A stretch of DNA of 31,121 nucleotides. It comes from a virus. Positions 16,753 to 23,404 of the stretch are shown piece after piece; positions within the stretch are counted from its first letter, which is position 1; the number at the start of each line of letters is the position of its first letter. The translations under genes were made by a program, and so were the position numbers. The DNA lies in IMG/VR virus record IMGVR_UViG_3300030117_000527, positions 1 to 31,121 of that record; one strand, given 5' to 3'. A model generated the notes under the pieces. The model did no database searches. It was not told where the DNA came from and worked only from the letters and a program-made list of their open reading frames with translations.

Positions 16753-17196
16753 TTATACCTCATGCCATTCTTTGCCTTCAAATAGCAAAGCTTCTGCTTC
16801 TCTTCTTCTTACCAAGCCTTGTTTCACTTGCCCACCAGCTTTATTCCATCTTTTAATTTGATTGGGTACATCATTCCAATCTTTATTGTTAAGTCTTTGC
16901 AATAATGTGCTTGAAGATAAATTATTTGGCCCAAGGTTATAAACCCAAGATACTAAAGCATCGAACTCATTTTGTTTTAGATCAGAAGTAACCATATCAT
17001 TAACATATCCTTCGTATTCAGACATTTCTTCTACAAGTAAACTATCTGCTTCTTCTTGTGTAATTGTATCGCCTTCTTTTACACCTTTAGTTGAACCCCA
17101 TCCATATGTCCAAACTCCTGCTGCACATTTGTAAGCTTCTAGTTCACAACCTTCAAATTTTTTAATAAGAGATAAACCTTCTTGTGATATGTTCAT
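16753..17196 (-). CDS. GH24 lysozyme (endolysin) with E-C-T catalytic motif
   Basis: A 147-residue T4-type lysozyme that cleaves peptidoglycan glycan strands at lysis. The catalytic motif E-x8-C-x5-T is exact: Glu15 (KKFEG), Cys24 (YKCAAG) and Thr30 (VWTYGWGST). Many relatives have Asp in place of Cys24; P1 Lyz has Cys. A second Cys17 sits two residues after Glu15, as in P1 Lyz. There is no N-terminal signal or SAR segment, so it should wait in the cytoplasm for the holin. I chose the ATG at 17196 because AAAGGAG lies 8 bases upstream, inside the last codons of the holin gene. The frame extends 19 residues further, but that part overlaps the holin and looks non-native. Confidence 0.9.
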   Translation of the reverse strand: MNISQEGLSLIKKFEGCELEAYKCAAGVWTYGWGSTKGVKEGDTITQEEADSLLVEEMSEYEGYVNDMVTSDLKQNEFDALVSWVYNLGPNNLSSSTLLQRLNNKDWNDVPNQIKRWNKAGGQVKQGLVRRREAEALLFEGKEWHEV

Positions 17197-17197
17197 G

Positions 17198-17677
17198 TTA
17201 CTCTCCTTTGTCGCTGGTGTGAGATGCTCCGAAATAAAACGAAATAATTGCACTTGCTAACCCTCCAAGATAACCAAGCACTAAATTTATAAGTGCTTCA
17301 GAGTTTTGTTCAGGTGGTTGTAGTGTTACTAAAAATATATACCCTAAAAATCCACCTATGGTGAATAAACCTATAATACGAGCAGTCCAATCTTTGCTAA
17401 ATATACCTCTAGCGTTTTGTTTGTCAGCTACTTCTAGCTTAAATACATCTACATCAAGTTCTTTCATTTGTACTTCAAACTCTTGTTCAGCTTTTTTAAG
17501 TTCCATCATTTGTTCTGGAGTAGCGTTTTGTATCGCTTGTTGTACGGATTTTTGATCGTTAGATACACCTAACACTTCTGCTATTTTACCCATAGCCATT
17601 CCGCCTAATGGCCCACTAATTGCTGTGCCTAGTGTTGGTGCAACTGCACCTACTATATTTTTTAATAATCCTTTCAT
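17198..17677 (-). CDS. Holin of the GTA-type 3TM family
   Basis: A 159-residue protein matching the holin family first described for gene-transfer agent release. Residues about 8-37 are a Gly/Ala-rich hydrophobic segment, 45-90 a charged helical stretch, and two clear transmembrane helices follow at about 98-118 (IIGLFTIGGFLGYIFLVTL) and 127-151 (INLVLGYLGGLASAIISFYF), with the conserved KDWTAR just before the first. It would permeabilise the inner membrane to release the lysozyme, whose ribosome binding site is embedded in its 3' end. Its start overlaps the preceding small gene by 4 bases. Confidence 0.82.
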   Translation of the reverse strand: MKGLLKNIVGAVAPTLGTAISGPLGGMAMGKIAEVLGVSNDQKSVQQAIQNATPEQMMELKKAEQEFEVQMKELDVDVFKLEVADKQNARGIFSKDWTARIIGLFTIGGFLGYIFLVTLQPPEQNSEALINLVLGYLGGLASAIISFYFGASHTSDKGE

Positions 17678-17889
17678 ATTAATATGCTCGTTAAAACAGC
17701 TATACCAATTGCACCAAGAAACCCAAACACACCAAAGGTTGCGGCTTTCATAGTTGAATTAATATAGGTGATTTCTTGTTTTATATCAGAAAACTCATTG
17801 AATGCAGTTTTCCAACGCTCGTGTGATATTGTTTCTAACTTTGTAAGCCTTTCTGCAACATCGTTTACTGTCATTTTTTTATTAACCAT
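17674..17889 (-). CDS. XhlA-like small membrane protein, lysis accessory
   Basis: A 71-residue protein: residues about 8-45 form a charged amphipathic or coiled-coil helix (DVAERLTKLETISHERW), followed by one C-terminal transmembrane helix (about 48-70). This layout resembles XhlA-type lysis accessory proteins and other small holin partners. It overlaps the adenylate cyclase stop by 8 bases upstream and the holin start by 4 bases downstream, placing it at the head of the lysis cassette. No good ribosome site precedes either of the two possible Met starts, so it probably depends on coupled translation from the cyclase. Family assignment is tentative. Confidence 0.55.
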   Translation of the reverse strand: MVNKKMTVNDVAERLTKLETISHERWKTAFNEFSDIKQEITYINSTMKAATFGVFGFLGAIGIAVLTSILI

Positions 17890-19642
17890 ATTGTATAGTG
17901 TATATTTTAATTGGTTTTTCTTTACCTTTTACAAAAATACTATCAAGCTCTTTTAACATAATTTGATCGCTAAAGCTACTTGCACTGATAGTATCATAAC
18001 CTATAACAATATCTTCTCCAACATCCTTAGTTGAACTCTCTAGTCTTGCTGCAAGGTTTACTGCATCTCCAATAGCCGTATAATCAAATCTAGTTTCACT
18101 GCCCATATTCCCAATAACTGCATAACCGCTATTCACACCTATGCCTATTTCTACATCTAAATTAGCCATTTTTATTTTGTCTTGAATTTCCATAGCACAC
18201 AAAACTGCAGAATTTTCATGTCCTGGTGTATCCATGGGAGCGTTAAAAATAGCCATCATAGCATCACCTATATACTTATCTACCATACCATCATATCTTT
18301 TAACGGTGTCAGCTTGTATTGTAAGAGCTTTGTTCATAATTTCAGTAACTTCTTCTGGCTCTAGTCGTTCAGATAAAGCAGTAAATCCCCTTACATCTGT
18401 GAATAAAAATGTGCAGTATCTACGTTCACCACCTAATACTAAAGAACTAGGATCATCTTGTAATTTTTTAACTTGGCGTGGATCAAGGTAATGTTCAAAC
18501 TGTTTTTTAATCTGTTGACGTAATTTATATTGTTGTCTAAACCTTAAATAGAAAGCTATAGATCCTGAAATAAACTCTGATATAAGTGTCCAAGATACAT
18601 CTACTAACAAACCTTTGCTTATAAAGTAATATCCTAAACTACCAGTAGTAACCATTAACATGGTTGCAACAGTGATACCCCAAGTTATACCTAAATAATG
18701 AAGTGCAAACCAAACTAAACTAACAAATATAATAAACATCATTAGTTCAGCAGCCAATGACCAATCAGGAATGTATGGACTATCTTGTATTAATATCGAT
18801 TCAGCGAGTGCTGCTTGTATTTTATGTGGCTCTAGCAAGCCTACAGGTGTTGCTACTTGCGGCATTACTCCGTTTGCAGTTACACCTATAAATACAAACT
18901 TACCATTTACTTCCATTTCTTGTAAGTCGGTTTGTGGTGTATCTATCCAACTAATCCATTTACGGCCAAAGCTGTCTGTTTTAACTGGTGGTATTCCTCT
19001 TATTGATATTTCTGATATACCATTATCATTAGTTTTTATAATATAAGTTTTTACATTAAATAAAGCTTTATATATTTGTGTGCCAAAACTAGGTATCCAT
19101 TCATTTTCAGGGGTTTTTACTAAAAGAGGTATTCTTCTAACAAGTTGATCTACATCTGTGGGAGCAATCGCTAAACCTTGAAGTGTGTGATTGGATAAGA
19201 GAAGTAGGTTCTGCTTTACTCCCGTACTTATTATACCACCATTATCATCTCCAAGTACAACGGTTCCAGGAGATGCAGGGTAATTACCTTTCCCATCTTC
19301 AAACATAGCTATAACAGATGGTGCATACCTCAAAGATCTAGCGAAGTCTTCATCACCACCCATTCTGTCTGCTTGTGGAAAAGAGATAACCCAACCAACA
19401 CCTACTGCACCTTTACCTAATATTTGCAATTGTATTTCAGCTAATCTTTGTCTGGGTAAGGGCCAACCACCTTCACGCTCTACATCTTCTTCGGTTATAT
19501 TAAGTATTGTAAAGTTACCTGATTCTTCTGGTGTTTGTATAAAAGCATCAAAAGTTTTTAGTTTTAATATTTCTGTAGGCGTGCTTTGAAATAATAATGG
19601 TAAAGATAGCATTATAAGCACAGGTAATAATAGTCGTTTCAT
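17882..19642 (-). CDS. CHASE2-transmembrane class III adenylate cyclase
   Basis: A 586-residue receptor-type cyclase. A hydrophobic N-terminal segment (4-19) is followed by an extracytoplasmic CHASE2 sensor domain (about 28-290), three transmembrane helices (about 298-316, 320-340, 345-366) and a cytoplasmic class III cyclase domain (about 405-586). Catalytic residues are intact: metal-binding Asp416 (LFTDVRGFT) and Asp460 (DKYIGDAMM), adenine-selecting Lys456 and Thr522 (DYTAIGD), Asn529 and Arg533 (VNLAARLES). Lys/Thr points to ATP, hence cAMP. It follows the FecR gene with no gap and overlaps the lysis cassette by 8 bases. Stimulus and purpose in infection are unknown. Such a full receptor cyclase is very unusual for a phage. 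Confidence 0.93.
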   Translation of the reverse strand: MKRLLLPVLIMLSLPLLFQSTPTEILKLKTFDAFIQTPEESGNFTILNITEEDVEREGGWPLPRQRLAEIQLQILGKGAVGVGWVISFPQADRMGGDEDFARSLRYAPSVIAMFEDGKGNYPASPGTVVLGDDNGGIISTGVKQNLLLLSNHTLQGLAIAPTDVDQLVRRIPLLVKTPENEWIPSFGTQIYKALFNVKTYIIKTNDNGISEISIRGIPPVKTDSFGRKWISWIDTPQTDLQEMEVNGKFVFIGVTANGVMPQVATPVGLLEPHKIQAALAESILIQDSPYIPDWSLAAELMMFIIFVSLVWFALHYLGITWGITVATMLMVTTGSLGYYFISKGLLVDVSWTLISEFISGSIAFYLRFRQQYKLRQQIKKQFEHYLDPRQVKKLQDDPSSLVLGGERRYCTFLFTDVRGFTALSERLEPEEVTEIMNKALTIQADTVKRYDGMVDKYIGDAMMAIFNAPMDTPGHENSAVLCAMEIQDKIKMANLDVEIGIGVNSGYAVIGNMGSETRFDYTAIGDAVNLAARLESSTKDVGEDIVIGYDTISASSFSDQIMLKELDSIFVKGKEKPIKIYTIQYG

Positions 19643-20761
19643 TTAATCACTTTGAGTGATAGTAATAATGCTATCACTTCCCCCGTTAATTTTTATTGTA
19701 TTAGAAATACCATCTTGTATCAAAATAACTGTATATGCAGTACCGCCATCTAAATCTAACCTAACACTTTCACTTACCTCTCTACGCAAACTTACTACGT
19801 TTCCTGTAATTAAAGCTGTTATTTGTGTATCAGGATCTTTGCCAAGCATAGTTCCAGTTATTTGCGTGCTTGTAGCTTGTGCTAATACATCTTCTTCTTC
19901 AGCAATAGCTAAAGCATCTAAAACATTAAGCAGGTCTTCAAGGTAATTTACATCAAGATAATTTATATCTAATTCTGTAAACTCAAGACTGTCTTCTTTT
20001 AAATAGTCCTCTGCAAGATAATCTATATCAAGATCATTAAAATCTAACACGCTATCTGCTTTTGTAGTGGTGTTTTCTTCTTCTACTAGCACTTCTTCTT
20101 TAGGTGGTGTTACTATCAACATATTATCTATAACATCTAGTGTTAGATCTAAAATTACTGGTTTTGTTGGAGCTGACTCGAATACGCTTACTGTAGTCGC
20201 CTCGTATGGTTTATTAAGTAAAACAGTACCCATAGCAGTAACTACCTCTATTTCGCCACTAGAGAGCCCTAGAGCGTCTGGTAGCAATATTATAAGGCTA
20301 CGCCCTAGTTCATCAACTGTAGCAGTAAAATCAGTCCCACGTATTGCTATATTAGCTGTTGGTGTTTTAAGAGTTATGTTCTGTTTATCTATACGGTTAA
20401 GATTGCCTGTAATAAACCTAGCTGTACCAAGACCAAAGGTAAGAGCCATTTTTGCTTTACTTGGGTCTGGATCGTATATGTACTCGTCAATAAGTAGCTG
20501 ACTATGTTCAGTTAATTTAACTGTTGAGTCATCAAGAAATGTAATAGCCATGCGGCCATCTTTAGTTATAGCCTCATCATTACTTTGAATTGCAAACTTT
20601 AGATTTGCATCATAAGGTTTATCTCTTAAGATTTGGGCTGAACCATTTAGTTCAGAAATATCTCCTATATCAGCAGCTTGTGCTTGTACCTTGGTCGTTT
20701 TGAACGACACAAACAGTAGAAGCAGCAGTGCCAGAAATTGAAATGATCTTAAGCCAGTCAT
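19643..20761 (-). CDS. Secreted FecR-domain protein with acidic repeats
   Basis: A 372-residue exported protein. Residues 1-29 are a signal peptide (basic start, LALLLLLFVSF core, AQA before the cut). Residues about 35-195 contain a FecR-type domain, best seen at MALTFGLGTARFITG (105-119) and TPTANIAIRGTDFTATV (133-149). Residues about 236-290 are an acidic repeat built on LDINYL-like units (DIDYL, DINYL, DVNYL). The tail (about 350-370, SNTIKINGGSDSIITITQ) has curlin-like beta-strand spacing. In bacteria FecR domains often sit next to CHASE2 cyclases, as here with zero gap, suggesting it is the periplasmic partner of that sensor. The first 92 bases overlap the curlin-like gene in another frame. 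Confidence 0.85.
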   Translation of the reverse strand: MTGLRSFQFLALLLLLFVSFKTTKVQAQAADIGDISELNGSAQILRDKPYDANLKFAIQSNDEAITKDGRMAITFLDDSTVKLTEHSQLLIDEYIYDPDPSKAKMALTFGLGTARFITGNLNRIDKQNITLKTPTANIAIRGTDFTATVDELGRSLIILLPDALGLSSGEIEVVTAMGTVLLNKPYEATTVSVFESAPTKPVILDLTLDVIDNMLIVTPPKEEVLVEEENTTTKADSVLDFNDLDIDYLAEDYLKEDSLEFTELDINYLDVNYLEDLLNVLDALAIAEEEDVLAQATSTQITGTMLGKDPDTQITALITGNVVSLRREVSESVRLDLDGGTAYTVILIQDGISNTIKINGGSDSIITITQSD

Positions 20762-21404
20762 TATCTTGAGTGCTTAGTTGTTGGATATTAAAGGTTCTTG
20801 AGCCTCCTGTGTGGTCAAGATAGAAATATCCACCTGCACTAGCTGTTACTCCAGTCCCAGTATATGTAACTGTATTATCACTTCCATCTATATCCATAAA
20901 ATTGGTTGCTCCATCTATGTTTATATTTGAAGTAATAGTGTTGTTAGATCCTTGAATAATCCAATCTAAATCAAGTTGTGAAGCTAAAGCTGAAGTACCT
21001 TGATTTAAAGTAAAGGTGTTGCCGCTCCCTGTAACATCTACGTTTTGATTAGAACCATCTGAACTGTAAGTATCTGTAGGATCAACTTGTATGGTAAATG
21101 AATTAGTGCCGCCATCAAACTCATAAAAACCTGTAAAGTTATCAGCAAATATATCACCTAAAAATTTATTGGTTGCACCAATCATATTAATATCAAGTGT
21201 CATGCTGTTACCATCTAAATCAAAGGGAGTTAAATTGCCTGCAGAGCTATTTAACCCACCTATGATATTAGAAATACCTAGTTGTTCTAGGTCTATATTT
21301 GCTCCAGTACCAGATTGTTCTACATATATTTCATTATCAGCCGCGTATGTCGTCAACGCACTCATCATCACAATCAGGCTTATCAATTTTAATTTGTTCA
21401 TCAT
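20670..21404 (-). CDS. Secreted curlin-like beta-repeat protein
   Basis: A 244-residue protein with a signal peptide (KLKLISLIVMMSALTTYA, cut before ADNEIYV). The mature chain is acidic, rich in Gly, Ser, Asn, Thr and Asp, and has curlin-like repeats: EIYVEQSGTGANIDLEQLGISN at the mature N-terminus (written here as the pattern Q-x-G-x4-N-x5-Q-x-G-x2-N), then TGSGNTFTLNQG, IQGSNNTITSNI and IDGSDNTVTYTG. Two Cys lie in the last 13 residues. It directly follows csgG, so it is the likely cargo of that channel. It is the only gene of this block with a strong ribosome site (GAAGGAG), consistent with high output of a fibre subunit. True amyloid formation is unproven; a beta-helical adhesin is the alternative. 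Confidence 0.65.
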   Translation of the reverse strand: MMNKLKLISLIVMMSALTTYAADNEIYVEQSGTGANIDLEQLGISNIIGGLNSSAGNLTPFDLDGNSMTLDINMIGATNKFLGDIFADNFTGFYEFDGGTNSFTIQVDPTDTYSSDGSNQNVDVTGSGNTFTLNQGTSALASQLDLDWIIQGSNNTITSNINIDGATNFMDIDGSDNTVTYTGTGVTASAGGYFYLDHTGGSRTFNIQQLSTQDNDWLKIISISGTAASTVCVVQNDQGTSTSC

Positions 21405-22242
21405 TTAATTCTACTCCTTCGTTTTTGTTTTGTAAAACCCAAAATCCTTTTTCATATCCTGTTTCTACTATTTCTAATATACCACCCTCTATAGCTTTCA
21501 TTAAAGCTATGGTAGATGACTCGTTTCTTGCGTTACCCATTTCTACTTCTACTAGCTCGGTACCTGCCTCAATAAACCTAAATATATCCTCAGATTTTCC
21601 GTAGCTAAATATGGTTTTTTGGCTTAACACTTCTAGCAGGACTTCGCCTGTTGCAACAGAAACCATACGCAAACTTACAGTTATGTTGTCTTCTCGATAC
21701 ATCACACTTTTACCTATACCTAAATACCTAGCACCAGAACCCCCACTTTCTAAATTAGATTCATAAGAAATTACGGCACCTTCTATCAAAATACCAGCAA
21801 ATAAAAGTGGTCTAAGAGCTTTCTTTTTTTCATCTTCACTAGCAGTTTGTTCTCTAGCAGATCTTATAAGTTGTCGTTCTTTGGTTAAGTTATCTAAACC
21901 AACTCTTTCTACGACTCTAAAAAATTGACCATTACCTGCGTGTTTTAAAGCTCTTATTAATAATGCATTTGGCTGTTGGGTTATAGCTGTGCTAAACAGT
22001 GCAAACTCGCTGTTGCTTTTTCTTTGTCCTGTCTGATCTGTAAAGGCGGTTGGATATACAGCTACAACAGGACTTACCTGAGGTATAGGTACGTTTTTAA
22101 GTTCTTTAGATTGTAAATCTTGAATACTTACAACATTATGAGCTGAAAATCTATGTTCGTAAGTATCTTCTAACTGATCAAATGTAGAACAACTAGAAAG
22201 TAAAAGTACCAATAGGAATAACGATAGAAGTGATTGTACCAT
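21337..22242 (-). CDS. csgG: CsgG-family curli secretion channel lipoprotein
   Basis: A 301-residue, full-length CsgG homologue. Residues 1-17 form a lipoprotein signal ending LLSSC (lipidated Cys18, Ser at +2, compatible with outer-membrane sorting). Family blocks run in order: TDQTGQRK (68-75), LFSTAITQQPNALLIRALK (82-100), FFRVVERVGLDNLTKERQLIR (written as the 107-127 region), ILIEGAVISYESN (151-163), SGGSGARYLGIG (166-177), RMVSVATGEVL and SQKTIFSY...FRFIE, the last two forming beta-barrel hairpins in E. coli. In E. coli nine subunits form the outer-membrane channel for curlin. Constriction residues differ: Y51 and N55 of E. coli align with Ser78 and Leu82, while F56 is kept (Phe83). It overlaps both neighbours (50 and 68 bases). 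Confidence 0.93.
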   Translation of the reverse strand: MVQSLLSLFLLVLLLSSCSTFDQLEDTYEHRFSAHNVVSIQDLQSKELKNVPIPQVSPVVAVYPTAFTDQTGQRKSNSEFALFSTAITQQPNALLIRALKHAGNGQFFRVVERVGLDNLTKERQLIRSAREQTASEDEKKKALRPLLFAGILIEGAVISYESNLESGGSGARYLGIGKSVMYREDNITVSLRMVSVATGEVLLEVLSQKTIFSYGKSEDIFRFIEAGTELVEVEMGNARNESSTIALMKAIEGGILEIVETGYEKGFWVLQNKNEGVELNDEQIKIDKPDCDDECVDDIRG

Positions 22243-22693
22243 CTGACTCGGTTATTTTTAGGGTTAATGTTACACCATCACTTGTGTACTCGATAGTATT
22301 CCCCTCTAAAGTGATGACACCTTCGCTTTGCGGTGTTTCTCCGAATAAGTTATTAACTAACTGTCTTGATAGTTCTGCGTAAACTCTGGACTCAAGATTA
22401 CGCATAAACCTTGCAAGAGTAGAGTTTTCTTTTTCTCTTTTGATTTCATCTTGTAAGGCTTTAATTTCTTCTTTAAGTGTAAGTTTGCGGGTGTGTTCTT
22501 GGTTTTCTATGGTTAAGTAATGAGATGATGTTCCTACGCCATTAAAACTAGGCGACTTAAATTTATGTACTATTTGATCTGCTTTTATATTTATAGCTAT
22601 TATTCCTATAAACATAATTAAACCAAAAAACATTACACCAATTAGTATTCTAGTTTTTTCTGCTTCAGTTTCGTTAATCTTTTCTTTGGTCAT
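22193..22693 (-). CDS. csgF: CsgF-like curli assembly protein, membrane-anchored
   Basis: A 166-residue protein. Residues 1-15 are charged, 16-34 hydrophobic (ILIGVMFFGLIMFIGIIAI), then ADQIVHKFKSPSFNG (38-52) matches the CsgF segment FRNPxFGG that in E. coli plugs into the CsgG pore. A charged helix (about 71-95) is inserted, followed by LESRVYAELSRQLVNNLFG (100-118) and a beta region with EYTSDGVTLTLKITESDGT (135-153), both aligning in order with E. coli CsgF. The long n-region makes it ambiguous whether the hydrophobic part is a cleaved signal peptide or an anchor. I chose the ATG at 22693 (AAAGG nine bases upstream) over an in-frame TTG 18 bases earlier. It precedes csgG with a 50-base overlap. 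Confidence 0.8.
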   Translation of the reverse strand: MTKEKINETEAEKTRILIGVMFFGLIMFIGIIAINIKADQIVHKFKSPSFNGVGTSSHYLTIENQEHTRKLTLKEEIKALQDEIKREKENSTLARFMRNLESRVYAELSRQLVNNLFGETPQSEGVITLEGNTIEYTSDGVTLTLKITESDGTITSIVIPIGTFTF

Positions 22694-23024
22694 CTCTATT
22701 CGCCTTTGCAATTTTATTGCTATCTATAAGTTGTGGTACGCCAAGAATAGTTTTAACTAAAGTATCTTGTCTTATAATTTCGTTATCTAAACTTCGTACT
22801 CTATCTATTAATGCTACCAAAATACCATGTTGTGAATCAAGTTTTGTACCAAGTCGTTCTTCTATAGCAGCTATTTGTGCTTCTACTTTTTCATCAACAG
22901 TATCAAGTTTAGTCTCCATACCGTCAACAATACGCATAATTAGTTTGTAAATAAACCAACCAAGCCCTAATGCTGCTGCAATAGGGAATCCAACTTCTTG
23001 AATTAAAGTTACGGCTGATTCCAT
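22674..23024 (-). CDS. Small membrane protein with coiled coil (holin-like layout)
   Basis: A 116-residue protein: an N-terminal transmembrane helix (about 8-32, VGFPIAAALGLGWFIYKLIM) followed by a long coiled-coil-like region with heptad spacing (about 34-90, e.g. LDTVDEKVEAQIAAIEERL) and a polar end. This resembles BhlA/UviB-type holin-like proteins and other small phage membrane proteins, but the match is by layout only. Its start shares a base with the thermonuclease stop and its end overlaps the csgF start by 20 bases, so it is translated together with the secretion module and could be part of it or of lysis. Confidence 0.5.
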   Translation of the reverse strand: MESAVTLIQEVGFPIAAALGLGWFIYKLIMRIVDGMETKLDTVDEKVEAQIAAIEERLGTKLDSQHGILVALIDRVRSLDNEIIRQDTLVKTILGVPQLIDSNKIAKANRDDQRKD

Positions 23025-23404
23025 TAATAATCACCCCAAACTTTTTTCTTTTTGCCTCCATCGTATTCAACGGCATGACCTTCTTTAATAAGAACATCAC
23101 AAATATCTCTGCCGTCTTCTGTATAAGGTATGCCCAATATACGACCGTACTTACCTTTGCCCAACGATTTAATTTTTATATTGCCTACACACAATTCTTT
23201 TAGTCTTTCTTTTGCAGCAAGACCAAGTTTTTTTTCAGCAAGATCACGTGTTCTGCTTTCTGGTGTATCTATACCAGCAAGCCTAACACGTTGTTTGTGA
23301 AGTTTTACATCAAAACCAAGATCTAAAATACAATCAAAAGTATCGCCATCAACGATTCTATCAAGTGTAGCGTTATAAACAAACGCATCGGGTGATTTAG
23401 CCAT
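23024..23404 (-). CDS. Thermonuclease (SNase-like)
   Basis: A 126-residue staphylococcal-nuclease-like enzyme. Active-site residues are all visible: Asp19 and Asp21 in VDGDTF, Arg41 and Glu49 in RVRLAGIDTPES (with Asp46), and Arg88 in GKYGRILG. The OB-fold length is normal. It hydrolyses DNA or RNA with calcium. There is no signal peptide, so it would act in the cytoplasm or within the virion, perhaps degrading host nucleic acid. It starts at a TAATG overlap with the upstream 53-residue gene and stops on the start of the small coiled-coil membrane gene. Confidence 0.9.
   Translation of the reverse strand: MAKSPDAFVYNATLDRIVDGDTFDCILDLGFDVKLHKQRVRLAGIDTPESRTRDLAEKKLGLAAKERLKELCVGNIKIKSLGKGKYGRILGIPYTEDGRDICDVLIKEGHAVEYDGGKKKKVWGDY

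Noticed and set aside
17197-17253. Upstream extension of the lysozyme by 19 residues
   Set aside because: It overlaps the holin 3' end, lacks a ribosome site and is not part of the GH24 fold, whereas the ATG at 17196 has a strong AAAGGAG.
20067-20501. A 144-codon plus-strand open frame opposite the FecR gene
   Set aside because: It lies antisense to the FecR domain core; composition is Ser/Val/Thr-rich shadow sequence with no recognisable motif or promoter.
22674-23024. CsgE as identity of the 116-residue gene before csgF
   Set aside because: It has an N-terminal TM helix and a long coiled coil, unlike the globular periplasmic CsgE, and none of the CsgE blocks is visible.
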